From the NCBI RefSeq assembly GCF_050908995.1, contig NC_135118.1, forward strand, positions 13,525,501 to 13,589,500: a stretch of DNA of 64,000 bases. Direction: 5' to 3'. Origin of the DNA: Andrena cerasifolii (taxonomy: Eukaryota > Arthropoda > Insecta > Hymenoptera > Andrenidae). The notes beneath the pieces are model-generated. The model was given only the letters and a program-made list of their open reading frames with translations. It ran no database searches and was not told the origin of the DNA. The position numbers and the translations under genes are program-made. Shown here piece after piece: positions 34,421 to 45,815 of this stretch; positions within the stretch are counted from its first letter, which is position 1; every line of letters starts with the position of its first letter.

Positions 34421-36556
34421 AGAAAAATATTTCATTGAAATATCACTGTTCGTAGCGCTTCGCCTTCCATCATATCCATTTTGCTAACTCCATACCTGAC
34501 TGCCCAAGTCAACTTATGGGAATTTTAAAGAAATTTGTCCATTTACAGAGAAAATCATATAGATAGTACCTATAGCGAGTTCCTGGTAATGATCTACGAA
34601 AGAATAATCGTTCCTCCAGTGTCTAGAATTCCTACTATACTTAAGTCAAAGTAGTTTTTGGTTTAAGTTATAACTCTGTGATTACGTCACATCCACGTCG
34701 ACACGAAACATTAGATTCATGTTCCACGGAGTAAAAAGGTAAGTATTACTTGTACATTACGAATCCTGAGGAAACTATCAATTCATTTGCGTGACTAGTC
34801 GACTATTCTTTTCGCGATAAGCTGGTCGAAAGAATTTACTTGAGAATTTTTCTCGCTGCTCGTTACATCTTCATATCTGCGCCCTCCTCAAGAACGCAAT
34901 ATCGAATGAAGTGGTGCTAATTCACATAAGTGTATTGGCAAATAGCGCTGTGTTAAAATAGAAGAACGATGATAGATTATTATAGATAAACTATTAAGTG
35001 CACACGCCTCTCCTTTTGTGCACAAGATAAATGAATGGAAATGTTTTACTCAAGAATCTATTAGCGTCAGTACTTTTTGCTATTGGCATATTGTAAAAAC
35101 ACGTATTCTTCAGAATTTATTAGAAAAATATTCGTTAAACTCTGATTTATCTCTTCGGGATTGCGCCGTCAAAAGTATCAGAATTTTAGTATGCACGCCA
35201 AACAGTGATACTATGGTACAAGTTATCGAAGGTACTTTCTTTTGTTACGTGTAGTAAGAAATTCCGGTGCGTCTAATTAGTGAATCTAATTGTTGATCTG
35301 TTCTAACTAAAGTAAAATGTTTTTATTACTATTCAGCCACTTGTGGCACGTGTAGTGTCGTAGATATTTTGAAGAATTTCGATTTTCTCTTTCACGCCTC
35401 TATATTTTCTGTTATATAAGCAGCAGAGAAAGTATAATTTAAGTCGAGTGAAAAATGAATGCCGACTTTATCTTAAGCCGAACAGTTTAGCGATAGCAGC
35501 AGTAAGGATATTTATTGAATCGAAATAAATTGTTATCGACCACGAGTATCGTAATTAATAGCTGTGTATTAAAAGAATTAGAGGATGTGTTGATGTACTT
35601 GATTAATGTCTCCAATACGAAAATGAATACCATTACAAAGTGATAACTTAATCTACTTATATAAGTGATCATTGAATTACCATTAAGTACTTAATTTACT
35701 GTATCACTAAACACTGAAAAGCTGTATAGAATGTTAGAAAATACAATGGACATTGCTTTCAGTGGTGAAACTATACGTAGATTTCTAAAGATTTTCTTTA
35801 GAATTTACTATAAAATTATTTTTACTCTAAAATTGGAAATCGAAAATTTTCTTACTTGCCTTCTTTCTTGCATACGATTATTAATGTTTTAGCGAATTAC
35901 GGCGTTGTAGGCATATTTTAATATTAACTCTAGTAGCATTTATTGTTGGCATTTTGATGGCCAACTAAGTCCCACCTTGGGGATACTGTGGGCCAGCCAG
36001 AAATGGTACTAGGGAGAACGCCAAAAAAGGATCCATTCGTGGCGTACTTGTTTAAACTTCTCACCCTATTCTCAACTACTATACTGTAATCAAAGAAGCT
36101 TCTCCACGATGAAATAATTTAGATAAATATATCTGAACTAGCTGTGTCACCCAAATTACCTTATCATAAAAAATCTTCAACGAAACCTGACTTCTGTAAC
36201 ATTAACAAGTAACATATCAAAGTATGTACATACACCACCCCACAAGTAAATACGTATTGCCTCTCGATTAAACACGATACATCTGCGACCAGAGGCTGTC
36301 ATGAAAAACAGGTTAAACCGAGATTAGATGTTTGATACGAGCATTCTGTCTCAGACATGAACGACCGTAAGCCCCGATAAAAGACAACTGAACGATAAAA
36401 ATAATTAGTACACGTATCCACCTCAATGATACAGAATGGACGCTATAAAGCCCCAAACGGATGTTACTGGTCTTACATGAACAGTTGCCAACAGAAACTG
36501 ACGAAGACAAATGTTCTAATCCCCCCACAATCGTAACGTAATTTAATAACACTACG

Positions 36557-39500
36557 ATGTGTACAATGGGCTTCCGGAGCGCCTTGCTCATGGTAACAGT
36601 CCTAGGACCAATCACGCCGATCATCGCACACCCCCAAGGATCAGTCGCTGTAAAAAGGCTTGAAAAGGACATCGACCGTTTGTCGTACAGGCTGCCTAAA
36701 GTGGTCGTCCCAATTTCATACGATCTTTGGCTATACACTCGATTGGCAGTGAACGACTTCGGGTACCAAGGACGCGTGGACGTAACGTTAAAAGTGACGG
36801 AGCCTACGGACGCGATAGTGCTGCACAACGATGGCTTGGATATAAAGGAAGAGAAGCTGTGGTCTCGCCAACGAAGGGGAGAACAAACAGATTCTGTCAC
36901 TTTCCCGATCCTTGGCCGAGGCTCCGACAAAGAGAGGCAATTTTACATCGTGAAGTTCGCGGTGCAATTGGAGCCTGGCGTGTATACCTTGGAGATTCAC
37001 TTCGACGGTGAAGTGCGGGACGATGTGTTCGGATTTTACAGGAGCTCTCACGTCGATAATAATGAAACGAAGTAAATCAACTGCATGGAGGTTTGTCTGT
37101 ACGGTAGAGGGTAGGAAAGGTTTTAGAGAAACGAATTTCCAGGTGGATGGGAGTCACGCAATTTTCACCGACGTTCGCGAGGCGTGCATTTCCTTGCATG
37201 GACGAGCCCCACTTGAAAGCAGTTTTCACGCTGCACGTTGGTCATTCCGGGGACCAGACGGTGACGAGTAACACCGGGGTGGAGAGTTCGGTGAAACGTT
37301 CGTAAGTCATTTTGTACACCTTTCAAGTTGCACTAACACCACCGCCCAACTTGCCACCAGAAGTGACAGATTTATTTACACATGTGTTTGTGTACTTGCT
37401 TCGTCTTAACTCCAAATATCTCTCTCATCCAAGGCAGAAGAATCCACTGTATAGCTGTCTGAGAACGATGTGTACTCATCCTGCAATTTTTTCATTCTTC
37501 CATCCTCCGTATTATTCATAAAACCCCCAACCCCTTAGCCCACAAAGCAAATGGCAGTACTGTGTCACTGCGTTAATTTAAAGATAAATTTCACACAGGA
37601 TCCATAGAAACACGATGGTGTATAAACATACACCAATTTCATTTAAAAACTTCAATGAAACGAAATTAAATCAGCCCACGCTAAATGAATCTCCGAATTC
37701 GCTGTGCCCCGAATTAAAATGCAATTACCACCAGGTTCTACAGCCACTTACATCGCATTCATTAAAAAATATGCAGTTTCAGAAACGACTCAAATTATTA
37801 CGTCACTACGTTCCTACCCACCCCAAGGATGTCCACGTACCTGGTTGGATGGGCTGTGCACGATTTCGTTCCAGACACGTCGGTCTCCTTTCCAAACTTT
37901 AAAATGTGGACGCGCAGATCCATGAGACAGCGAGGATCGATCGCGTTGAATCAAGGTACATCGATATATTCGTTCCTGAATAGCTGGCTCCTCATCGACA
38001 ATCCAATTCCGAAAATGGACCAGGTTGCTGTGGTCGATTTTAATTTCCACGCGATGGAAAACTGGGGCATGATCACGTTCAGGGAGTCGGTGGTGTTGTA
38101 CGAGGATGGCGTCACCCCTACGAAGAGCATGTTCGACGGATTCACCACAATGGCGCACGAGTACGCTCACACCTGGTTTGGGAATCTGGTCACACCGATG
38201 TTTTGGAACGTAGCTTGGCTCAAGGAGGGTTTTGCCTCTTATTTCCAATACTTTGCTGTCTCCTCGGTGCAACCAACGTGGCACGTGATGGACAAATTTG
38301 TCGTGGACATGCTGCAGCCAACGCTCCTCTTGGATTCTGCGAATCACAGCCGAGTCATGAACGACAATAGTATAGGGAGCCCCAGCAGCATCATGGCTGC
38401 GTTGGATTTCGTTTCGTACAAGAAAGGTTCGGTTGCATTTTACGTGGACCGATTGACGCGTGGATTTCAATGACAGTTGCTCTGCTTCAGGCGCATCCGT
38501 GATCCGTATGCTCTCCCACGTGATTGGGTATCCAGTTTTCCAATGCGGTCTACAAAGTTATCTGAAGAACATGTAAGCATTGCAAACGAAAGCATATAAT
38601 GTGTACAAGGATTTTTTTTTGGGAATGTACAGTGCTACTTTTGTTTTAAATGTTCAGGGTGCGAAGGAGACCTTCGAACCACTTTGGAAAGATAACTCGC
38701 AGTTCGGTTGAGGGGCGATTTCATCAAGTTTAAGAGTCTTATAATTGTAGAATCGATAATAAATTCGCAGAAGTGTTTTATTAAATTTGATAACTCTCTT
38801 ACTTAACAGATATCACTGGTTTCCATATTCGGTCGGTTCTTTTGCAATCATTGATAATTATTAAAAGTTTGTCAAAGCTTTATTTATTGATCATATTGCA
38901 TCGGTTTTTTAACTGCAATATATTGATAAATAATTAATTAAAAATCTGAGGTTCAGGAGAAAGAACGAATGAGGTGAAAACCTGTGCGAAGAATAGTCAT
39001 TCCCAGTGGCGGATTTAATAGCGCAGCCGATGAGCAGTTGCCGCCTGGGCCCCCGGCCAGTAGGCCCCCCAGGGCCCCAACCTTAAAAAAATTATGACTT
39101 TATCCAAACTATATTTTTTCCGTACTACTATACTAAAACTGTTTTTAGTAAACTACCTCTTCATTTTCCTGAAAAATGGGCCTCTCCAGGGGTCCCCTAG
39201 GGGCCCTCCTTAAAAAATTGATTTTATCCACACTATATTTTTTTTCAGTACTACTACCCTTATTTCGCTTTTAGTAAACTTCCTCTTTATTTTCTCGAAA
39301 AAAATGGGCCCCTCAGAACATTTGCCACTTGCGCCTTTTTTCTTAAATCCGCCACTGGTCATTCCTACATGAACAAAACACTACTTTTAGAACAGGAACA
39401 CGTCTCTCATACTCCATTTCCTCGAATTCCGATCGCTTACACGACAAGTTATCAAATTGATCGTTAGAGAAACCCGATAAATGAGATATTAAACCAGGCA

Positions 39501-42500
39501 ATCGCATCCAAGTGCTCTCGCACTTGACAAATTTGTCAAGTCATTCCTCTTGAATAACACCACATAAAGATGTGTTTTATATGTCACACGAAACACAAAT
39601 ATTCACTTACCTATTAAAATCATGAATAATCATCTTCCATTTTTACGACATATTTTCTCGTCAATCTATTTCATACTTTTACTACCATGCTCGCATTATT
39701 TGACCGTAGGTCGTACAAGGCAGCTTCACCGTTCGATTTGTACGAGCATCTGCAGATTTCTTCGGACAAGATTGGCCATTTACGAAGCGACATACTTATC
39801 AAAGATATGATGGAATCGTGGACAAACCAGCCAGGTTTCCCTCTAGTGACAGTGACTCGAAATTATAAAGAAGGGACGCTTGCGGTGTCTCAGGAACCAT
39901 TCCGCCAAAATCGTAATCAATCTGCAACAGAGCATAAAACATCTGGATGGTACATACCATTAAATTCCGCCACAGAGTCGTCGATAACCGATTTCGCTCG
40001 GACATCTGGAAGACATTGGTTGAAACCAGGAGACCAGAATCTAACTATCGATTTCTTCTCGTCGGAAGACTGGGTCATTTTCAACGTCCAGCAAGTTGGA
40101 TACTATCGAGTGAACTATGACGAGCATAACTGGCACATGCTCGTTAACTACCTGAGATCCGAGGACTTTGAAAAGATACACAAAGTGAACAGAGCCTCGC
40201 TCATAGACGACGCCTTTAACTTGGCTAGAGCAGGCTACATACATTATTCCATTCCGTTCAAACTCTCCGGCTACTTAGTTCAGGAGACGGACTACGAGCC
40301 GTGGGTCGCTGCCACTAATAATTTCAAATTTCTGAGCAAAATGTTGAGCAGCGTCTCGGATGCGCATCGAGCTTTTCAGGTAAGTAACAGACTATTTAGT
40401 AATAACGAGATCACAGGGTCAGATCTAGGGGGGGGGGGGGGGGCACAAGCAGGGTACCCAGAGCGGCAAATTTGGAGGCGGTCAAATTGGTTAATTGGTA
40501 ATTTCTGAATATTACATTTTCTATCAAACAAAAGGTTTTTATTATTCAATAAATATCTGCAAATAAAGTCACTCACTGTAAAAAATTATACTTTAATATA
40601 ATGATTTATAATTAAATACACAGGGCGGCAAAAATCATTTTCTGCCCAGAGCGGCGGCAGAGCTAGATCGGGCCCTGGATACTGGAGCTTTTGATAGACC
40701 AAATTCGTGCAATTCAGAATGTTAGAGGCTTTAAAAAGGATTTTGCTTCTTTGTTATTTCCGAGAACTGAAGGTATTAAATATGTCATCGTAGATAGTTC
40801 TGCTAGTAGCATCGCAAAAGCTTGCGTTTTGAACAATCGTGATAGAATTGAGAGAATTGTTACTATCGATACGAAAGTAGTTGAAGTGGTTTAACGAAGC
40901 TTCGGTTGAGTGCACTTGATAAAAAGTGAAATGGTTGTTAAGATCACTTATGTAGCTTTCTACCATTGAACAGGAGCACGCGCTGCGTTTACTTGAACCG
41001 ATGTACGAACAGTTAAGCTTCAATGAATCCGCGCATGAAGGTTGCACGACCAAACTACAACGTCAGATAGTCTTATCGAACTCTTGTTTAATGCACAATG
41101 CTCATTGCTTAAGGACGTCTGAAACTCTATTTCAGAAGTGGATCTCCACGCCCGATGAACGGTATGAGAAACTTTACGTTATATCATATAGCAACGACTC
41201 CAGTCATGAATCATTCGTATGAGTCATTCGAGTTGTATGATAACCTTGCGTAAATAGAAGAGTTACATAGCATCAACGACCGATATAATAGAATGCAGAG
41301 GGATTTTGTGACGGAAGAATATGACACCAGTCGTTTCAGAGTGACAAAATCATTTCAATTTCATCATAGAAGATTAATTTGTAAAATTACCTTAGCGCAA
41401 TCACTCTTCTTTTCATGCCATCTACACAACAACATGAAATCGTCTATTTCTTGTTGTTAAACACACAAATATATAGTTCTTTATATTGCCCATACGATGA
41501 AAGGATTTTCCTTTAAATACGTGCAAGTAAATGCAAAGTCTTGCATAGAGTTGGGCATTAAATAAATAAAAAATTATTTAAATGACGGGTCAAATAAACG
41601 TTACCTTAACTTTAGATTATTCGACGAATAATGTTAATTTTCTTATTCGACGAATAAAGTTAACCAGTGTCAACTTTATTCGACACATAATTTTTTAAAC
41701 TTTATTTGCTATTCAAAATTTTATTTCAATGATAATTTTGTCCATCTCTGGTCTTGCTCCAGTTATCTAGACTTCACGAATACTCAATGCTCTAGGGGGT
41801 GCTTCTACAGGCGAAAATAAGATGAAAATCAAGAATGACGAAATTGCGGTAAAGGTTTAATTTTTAACTTATCGATGCTTAAAAATTCGCCTCTGGAACG
41901 CCTGAATCAATCGCAGACAGTAATGTGCATAAAAAACTGTGAAAAGTACCGGCATCTAAGCAATCCAACCTAAAAGAAACCGTCGATTTTAGTCGTTCAA
42001 CAGTCCTGCACCCCCTTAAGCCCCGATGAGGCTGTCGTGACTAGTAAAATTGTGAAGTTGCTCCCACTTAAATCTGTTGCACGGTATCAGCGCTGGTGAC
42101 ACTACTCAAACTCCAAGCAATTAGGGGATGTAGAAATGTCATTGTCATAGTGGAAGTCAGTTTCCTTCTTTGTTCATTGCAACCTATACTTGATTCTACT
42201 TTGAGCAGTACTCTTCTATACCTGTCTATAAAGAACGCTCTTTCAGCCTTATCCAATAAAAATACTCCCCAAGAATGCAAACAAACTTTCGATATGCCTA
42301 AGAATCACTGCATTGATTTCGATCAACATTCTCTTTCTGATGGAACGATAAGATTGAAACCTATGAGTTGCCTTAAGTTGATTTGTAAATATTGTGCATC
42401 GTTCATGAAGCAATACTTTCCAGCAACCATCAGTGCACCCATAGTTTCATCAAGTCAGATAAATCATCGTGTTGAAACTGATGATCCATTCTCTATAACA

Positions 42501-43433
42501 TATTGGAGGTCCGAATCATTCCTCCAATAGTAGGTACCAACGCCTAATCTCCTAAATTCCCCAATACCAACGTCTTCTAATTATGCTCCACGTTTACCAT
42601 TGCTACAATTTGCTGACGCGCGGCTTAGGATCCTGCAAGATGTCAAGGGCTTCGTTTACTGCGAGGGGATACGTAACGGGGACGAAAAGGCCTGGCGCAC
42701 GGTGCTGAAAAGATGGCTGTTGTACACCGATTTACAAACCGAGCAGGAGCTACTCGTGCAAGCACTTGGCTGTACTAGAAGAGCCAATTTGATCGACAAG
42801 TAAAGTTTCGTTCGAACGGATTCCGATGCTCAGATAACGGCCCCTAAATCTGAAATTTCCCTCCAGGTATCTCGCCTTGTCGATATCGGAGGAGTACAGT
42901 GTCCGCAAACAATACAGGATTGCTATAGTCGACGCTGTTTTAAACGGCGACGGGGGAAATGTAGAGCGTGTCACGGATTTCGTTCGTCACAATTTACAGA
43001 GAATCATCAGCTCGTACGTACACCTTACGAATGCTTCTTGCCATCCTTATCTACGGCTCTGGAGTTTTTCGCGATAAACGTGAATTTTCTTTTTCTAGAA
43101 GGGGATACGAGTTCCTCGGTAAGATGCTCGGGGCAATTGGGAACGCGATAACCACAGAGGAACAAGCAGAGAAGGTATCACTGTTTTTTTTTTTTGGTTA
43201 AACCGTCGGTGTTAATCCAATCACTCATTAACTCCACTGGATAAGTTGTATCTGTTGTATTCTACCGTGAAACGTTTGTACGGTTGATGTTGTAGCTACG
43301 TTCATTGGTGGCCGAGAAGGTGGATGAACTTGGAGCCGCATTGAACGCTGCCAAACAGGCGATCGCTGTATCCTCGGCGAACGTGGAATGGGTGAAAAAG
43401 TATTCGCCTATCATTGCCGATTGCTTGGATTAA
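36557..43433 (+). CDS. APN-A: aminopeptidase N-like M1 metallopeptidase, secreted form
   Basis: Exons 36557-37071, 37143-37301, 37783-38426, 38491-38572, 39710-40379, 40974-41161, 42629-42799, 42867-43013, 43099-43174, 43296-43433 join to 2790 nt, 929 aa plus TAA. An N-terminal hydrophobic segment (MGFRSALLMVTVLGPITPII) is a probable signal peptide. The M1 N-domain is followed by HAMEN at 314-318 (family GAMEN), the zinc motif HEYAH at 350-354 with the third ligand Glu373 after the usual 18-residue gap, and YKKGASVIRML carrying the family's catalytic Tyr. The ERAP1-like C-domain starts near VGYYRVNYDEHNW. There is no hydrophobic C-terminal tail, so unlike APN-B it should be released or soluble. 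FPCMDEP replaces the usual FPCWDEP. The family removes neutral N-terminal residues, for instance in midgut digestion; activity is probably retained. The start was chosen as the first ATG of the signal-bearing exon; ATG at 36566 is an alternative. Confidence 0.9.
37783..38426 (+). CDS. APN-A catalytic exon (three family exons fused)
   Basis: Acceptor GCAGTTTCAG before 37783 supplies TC+A = Ser, then NDSNYYVTTFLPTPRMSTYL. The exon holds HAMENWG, HEYAHTWFGNL and WLKEGFASY without interruption. In APN-B the same protein stretch is split among 46440-46892, 48691-48874 and 49524-49683. The donor is GTTCGG at 38427, a weak site; the ORF would otherwise run to a TGA at 38471. Using it restores SYKKGASVIRML with the next exon at 38491. 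Confidence 0.85.
39004..39357. mobile_element. hAT-like MITE with exact 8-bp target duplication
   Basis: GTCATTCC occurs at 38996-39003 and 39358-39365. Ends CAGTGGCGGATTTA and TAAATCCGCCACTG are exact inverted repeats. The interior has two related halves (ATCCA.ACTATATTTTTT and TTTTTAGTAAAC.. repeated). CAGTGGCGGAT ends are typical of hAT elements. Inside the APN-A intron 38573-39709. Confidence 0.92.
40414..40677. mobile_element. Probable hAT-like remnant with a 16-G tract
   Basis: Ends CAGGGTCAGATCTAG and the inverse of CAGGGCCCGATCTAG form an imperfect 15-bp inverted repeat. A run of 16 G lies at 40428-40443. Internally GAGCGGC occurs at both sides (CCCAGAGCGGC). No clear 8-bp duplication. 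It is 34 bp downstream of the APN-A exon 39710-40379. Confidence 0.55.
41546..41750. mobile_element. hAT-like MITE with near-exact 8-bp duplication
   Basis: Flanks GTCTTGCA (41538-41545) and GTCTTGCT (41751-41758) differ at one base. Ends TAGAGTTGGGCA and the inverse of CAGAGATGGACA are related. The AT-rich interior repeats TTATTCGACGAATAA-type palindromes. Lies in the APN-A intron 41162-42628. Confidence 0.75.
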
Positions 43434-43620
43434 TGCACTATATTTCTGTCGAAATATGTAGATTGATATTTGTGATGGATGCGGTGGATAGAATTATATG
43501 AAAATTGTAATTCGATAATATATGTACGTTGTTTAAGTGAGAATGTAGAATGTATTTGCTCTTGTTTTGATATCTTCATTAAAATGTTACTACTGTCTTA
43601 CTCAACTGAATCACACCATA

Positions 43621-44018
43621 GGGTAAACCAACCAGTAATTGACCGCATACCAGTGAATAACTATTAGGCAAAGAAATGTCGATTATAAATTTAAACATTA
43701 TTATATGTTTATAAATGGAGTGTAGTTGCAGTTTTAATATCCTATATTTTTAGTTACGCGTATTAAGCAAATATTAATAAGTACAATTCTTATTAAAAGT
43801 ATGCGGTCATTTACTGGGCTTCTACAGGCTTTGCACTTTATAATTTTTTTTTAAATTACGATTAGAATAAGCAATTCTTTTTATAGAAATTTCAAGAAAA
43901 ATAAATTTAAATGCAATTTTAACAGTTGTTTTGTTGTTATACATAAATATATTCAAGTATTAATAATCTCAGAGGTCCATGGATTCAACAATTCGGTCAT
44001 TCACTGGTTGGTTTACCC
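43621..44018. mobile_element. TA-flanked palindromic MITE (mariner-like), family M2
   Basis: TA then GGGTAAACCAACCAGTAATT at the left, AACCAGTGAATGACCG inverse at the right, closing GGTTGGTTTACCC then TA. Inverted arms continue through GACCGCATACC. TA target duplication and GGGTA ends recall mariner-derived MITEs. It is just downstream of APN-A. Confidence 0.75.
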
Positions 44019-44140
44019 TACGACAACAGTGGACTTTTTAAAAACTATTTGTTAGATCCATTAGTAGTAAGGTGTATTAGATCACTATCTTCGCATCAGC
44101 CAGTATTATAATCGACTTCTAACGCCAGTCTGTATGCTAA

Positions 44141-44287
44141 CGAGGAAACGTTCCCAACTTTCTAACTGTAAGTATATTAAAGACAACGAAATCTGCGCGA
44201 TAACTTTGAGGGCTGATTTCACCCCTTACGGGTGAATTCCCCCAGAAGAAATAAAATCAGAAATTTCAGGTTGCCAACGTTTCCTTG
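44141..44287. mobile_element. Short MITE with TAA duplication, family T3
   Basis: TAA at 44138-44140 and 44288-44290 flank ends CGAGGAAACGTTCCCAAC and GTTGCCAACGTTTCCTTG. The inner GGGGTGAAATCAGCC / TCACCCCTTACGGGTGAATT is also palindromic. The same 3-bp duplication and CAAGG-type ends as the elements at 27233 and 7805. Confidence 0.72.
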
Positions 44288-45223
44288 TAAGTGGACTAAA
44301 AGGTAAGTAGAATCGTTCAGTTGGATGTGAGCTCTGATACACGAAACGAAGAGTAAATATAAGCAGCACTTATTCTGAGTGCATCAAATGATGACAATAT
44401 ACATTCATTACATTCTTCGTGGGCGAATTGCTGCAATGTATATAAATACTTGTATTGAAATAATATGAAGCAATTATCCACGTACAATCGAATTCAATTG
44501 AACCAACGCGCGACAGTTAATTATTAACTGATTAACAATTATTCAGTATACAGGAGACCAATAAACCTTGTGTATATGTAAACGCGATTGCAATGAAAAG
44601 GACATTACGAATCATCATGAATTTCAAAGCATAATAATTTATTGATACGCCACTGGAAACATCGAAGTCGATCGCGAATCAGAGAATTATTGTTATTCTG
44701 TAACAGGATAAATAAAATACTGTAGACAATATCTTCTAAATATTTCTCATACCCCGCGCTGAATATTACAGTTAAATATGTCTCGAAAGCATCGTCATTT
44801 TATGACGCACGACCAGGGCAGCAAATGTTTCACCTGTTTCACAAATAACGTTCAATGATCACGGGGAAACTTATCATTTTATCTCGTCCGTTAAATCAAG
44901 ATGTGAGATTACCTAATACAGTATAACATTGTTTCAGTGATATCAACGATAAAAAACGAAACTGCCGAGGATTTCGTCGTATCTGGCGTCGGTTCTGGCG
45001 TTCATTGGTGGAATAGTACTATGTGTTGATTGCCACATTATCAGTAAAGCCGTTGCTTTAAAAGCGGAGGTGAACATTTCAGAGAAATTTCGCGGGGCAT
45101 AGTAGCTCATTTGCCGGTCACTAGCCAACGATAACCGATATCCCGTGTTCGATCGGAAAAACTGGATTGATAAGATTAGACTAGCCGGCCATATTTTCGA
45201 TAATAGTCCTACCGTGAGTGCCT

Positions 45224-45258
45224 TATAAAGCACGAACATTTGTGCATGTAGTCTTTCA
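45224..45258 (+). promoter_or_regulatory. Possible APN-B core promoter (TATA plus initiator-like TTCAGA)
   Basis: TATAAA at 45224-45229 is followed 34 nt after its start by CTTTCAGACGG, which resembles an arthropod initiator. A spliced 5'UTR to the acceptor at 45760 would be needed. Weak evidence. Confidence 0.22.
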
Positions 45259-45815
45259 GACGGTAATCGCCGGCGCACAATTTACTCGTCGGGTTTCTTT
45301 ATTTTTTTTTTACGCCCGACCGTTGATCGTTCATTTACAAGGTACGTTATCGAGATTATTGCCACAAGTGTCGGGAAAATTCAATAAACGCCGATGCTAT
45401 CTAGCAAATACGCTTCGATGATTCTGGAAATCACGTTCGAGACAAATTTCGAGCGGGATCGCACGGGGGACAGTGCGAACGAAAATAAGGCAGCCTTGCT
45501 TATAGATTTTTTAATTCAACGGCGATCATAGAGCTGAAGCTTCCTGCTTGATACGATAGTCATTCGTAGTAGAGTTTCTCGTTTGAAATATAAATAATTA
45601 TTGAACATACCTAATATTCGGTTGGTGTTTGAAAGGATTTATTTCGAGTTTCTACCGTCGAGTAAAAATTAAATAAATATTTCTTGACGATCGCAACGTA
45701 ACGCCTTCCATCTCTGTGTGGTACCCTACGTGTAACAAGTGATGTGTTTTCTGAAACAGGAGCAACCGAAGTGGATCGTCCACTGAATGGGATTTTAGTG
45801 ACAAACCAATCGAGG

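Larger units (their letters stand above)
32966..36556. other. gukh 3'UTR and gukh-APN-A intergenic region
   Basis: No further exon is supported. It contains a (TA)14 run and two AATAAA signals; the first 1.4 kb is the probable 3'UTR. From about 34440 to 36556 it is AT-rich and unremarkable. The promoter of APN-A should be near its end, but I see no convincing TATA/initiator pair. Confidence 0.6.
43434..45815. other. Intergenic region between APN-A and APN-B
   Basis: Contains two elements (43621-44018, 44141-44287). An ATTAAA at about 43578 is a possible APN-A polyadenylation signal. A TATA-like site lies at 45224. A plausible 3' splice site (TTTTCTGAAACAG, ending 45759) suggests that APN-B has a spliced 5'UTR. 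The rest shows nothing. Confidence 0.55.

Noticed and set aside
36313..38470. Minus-strand ORFs of 205 and 218 aa
   Set aside because: They are antisense shadows of APN-A exons 36557-37071 and 37783-38426, which carry the M1 motifs.
38427..38473. Extension of the APN-A catalytic exon to a TGA, suggesting a truncated pseudogene
   Set aside because: Splicing at 38427 restores the SYKKGASVIRML motif and the full 929-aa frame.
42096..42530. 144-aa plus-strand ORF in an APN-A intron
   Set aside because: No homology features; exons 40974-41161 and 42629-42799 join in phase without it and give the expected M1 alignment.
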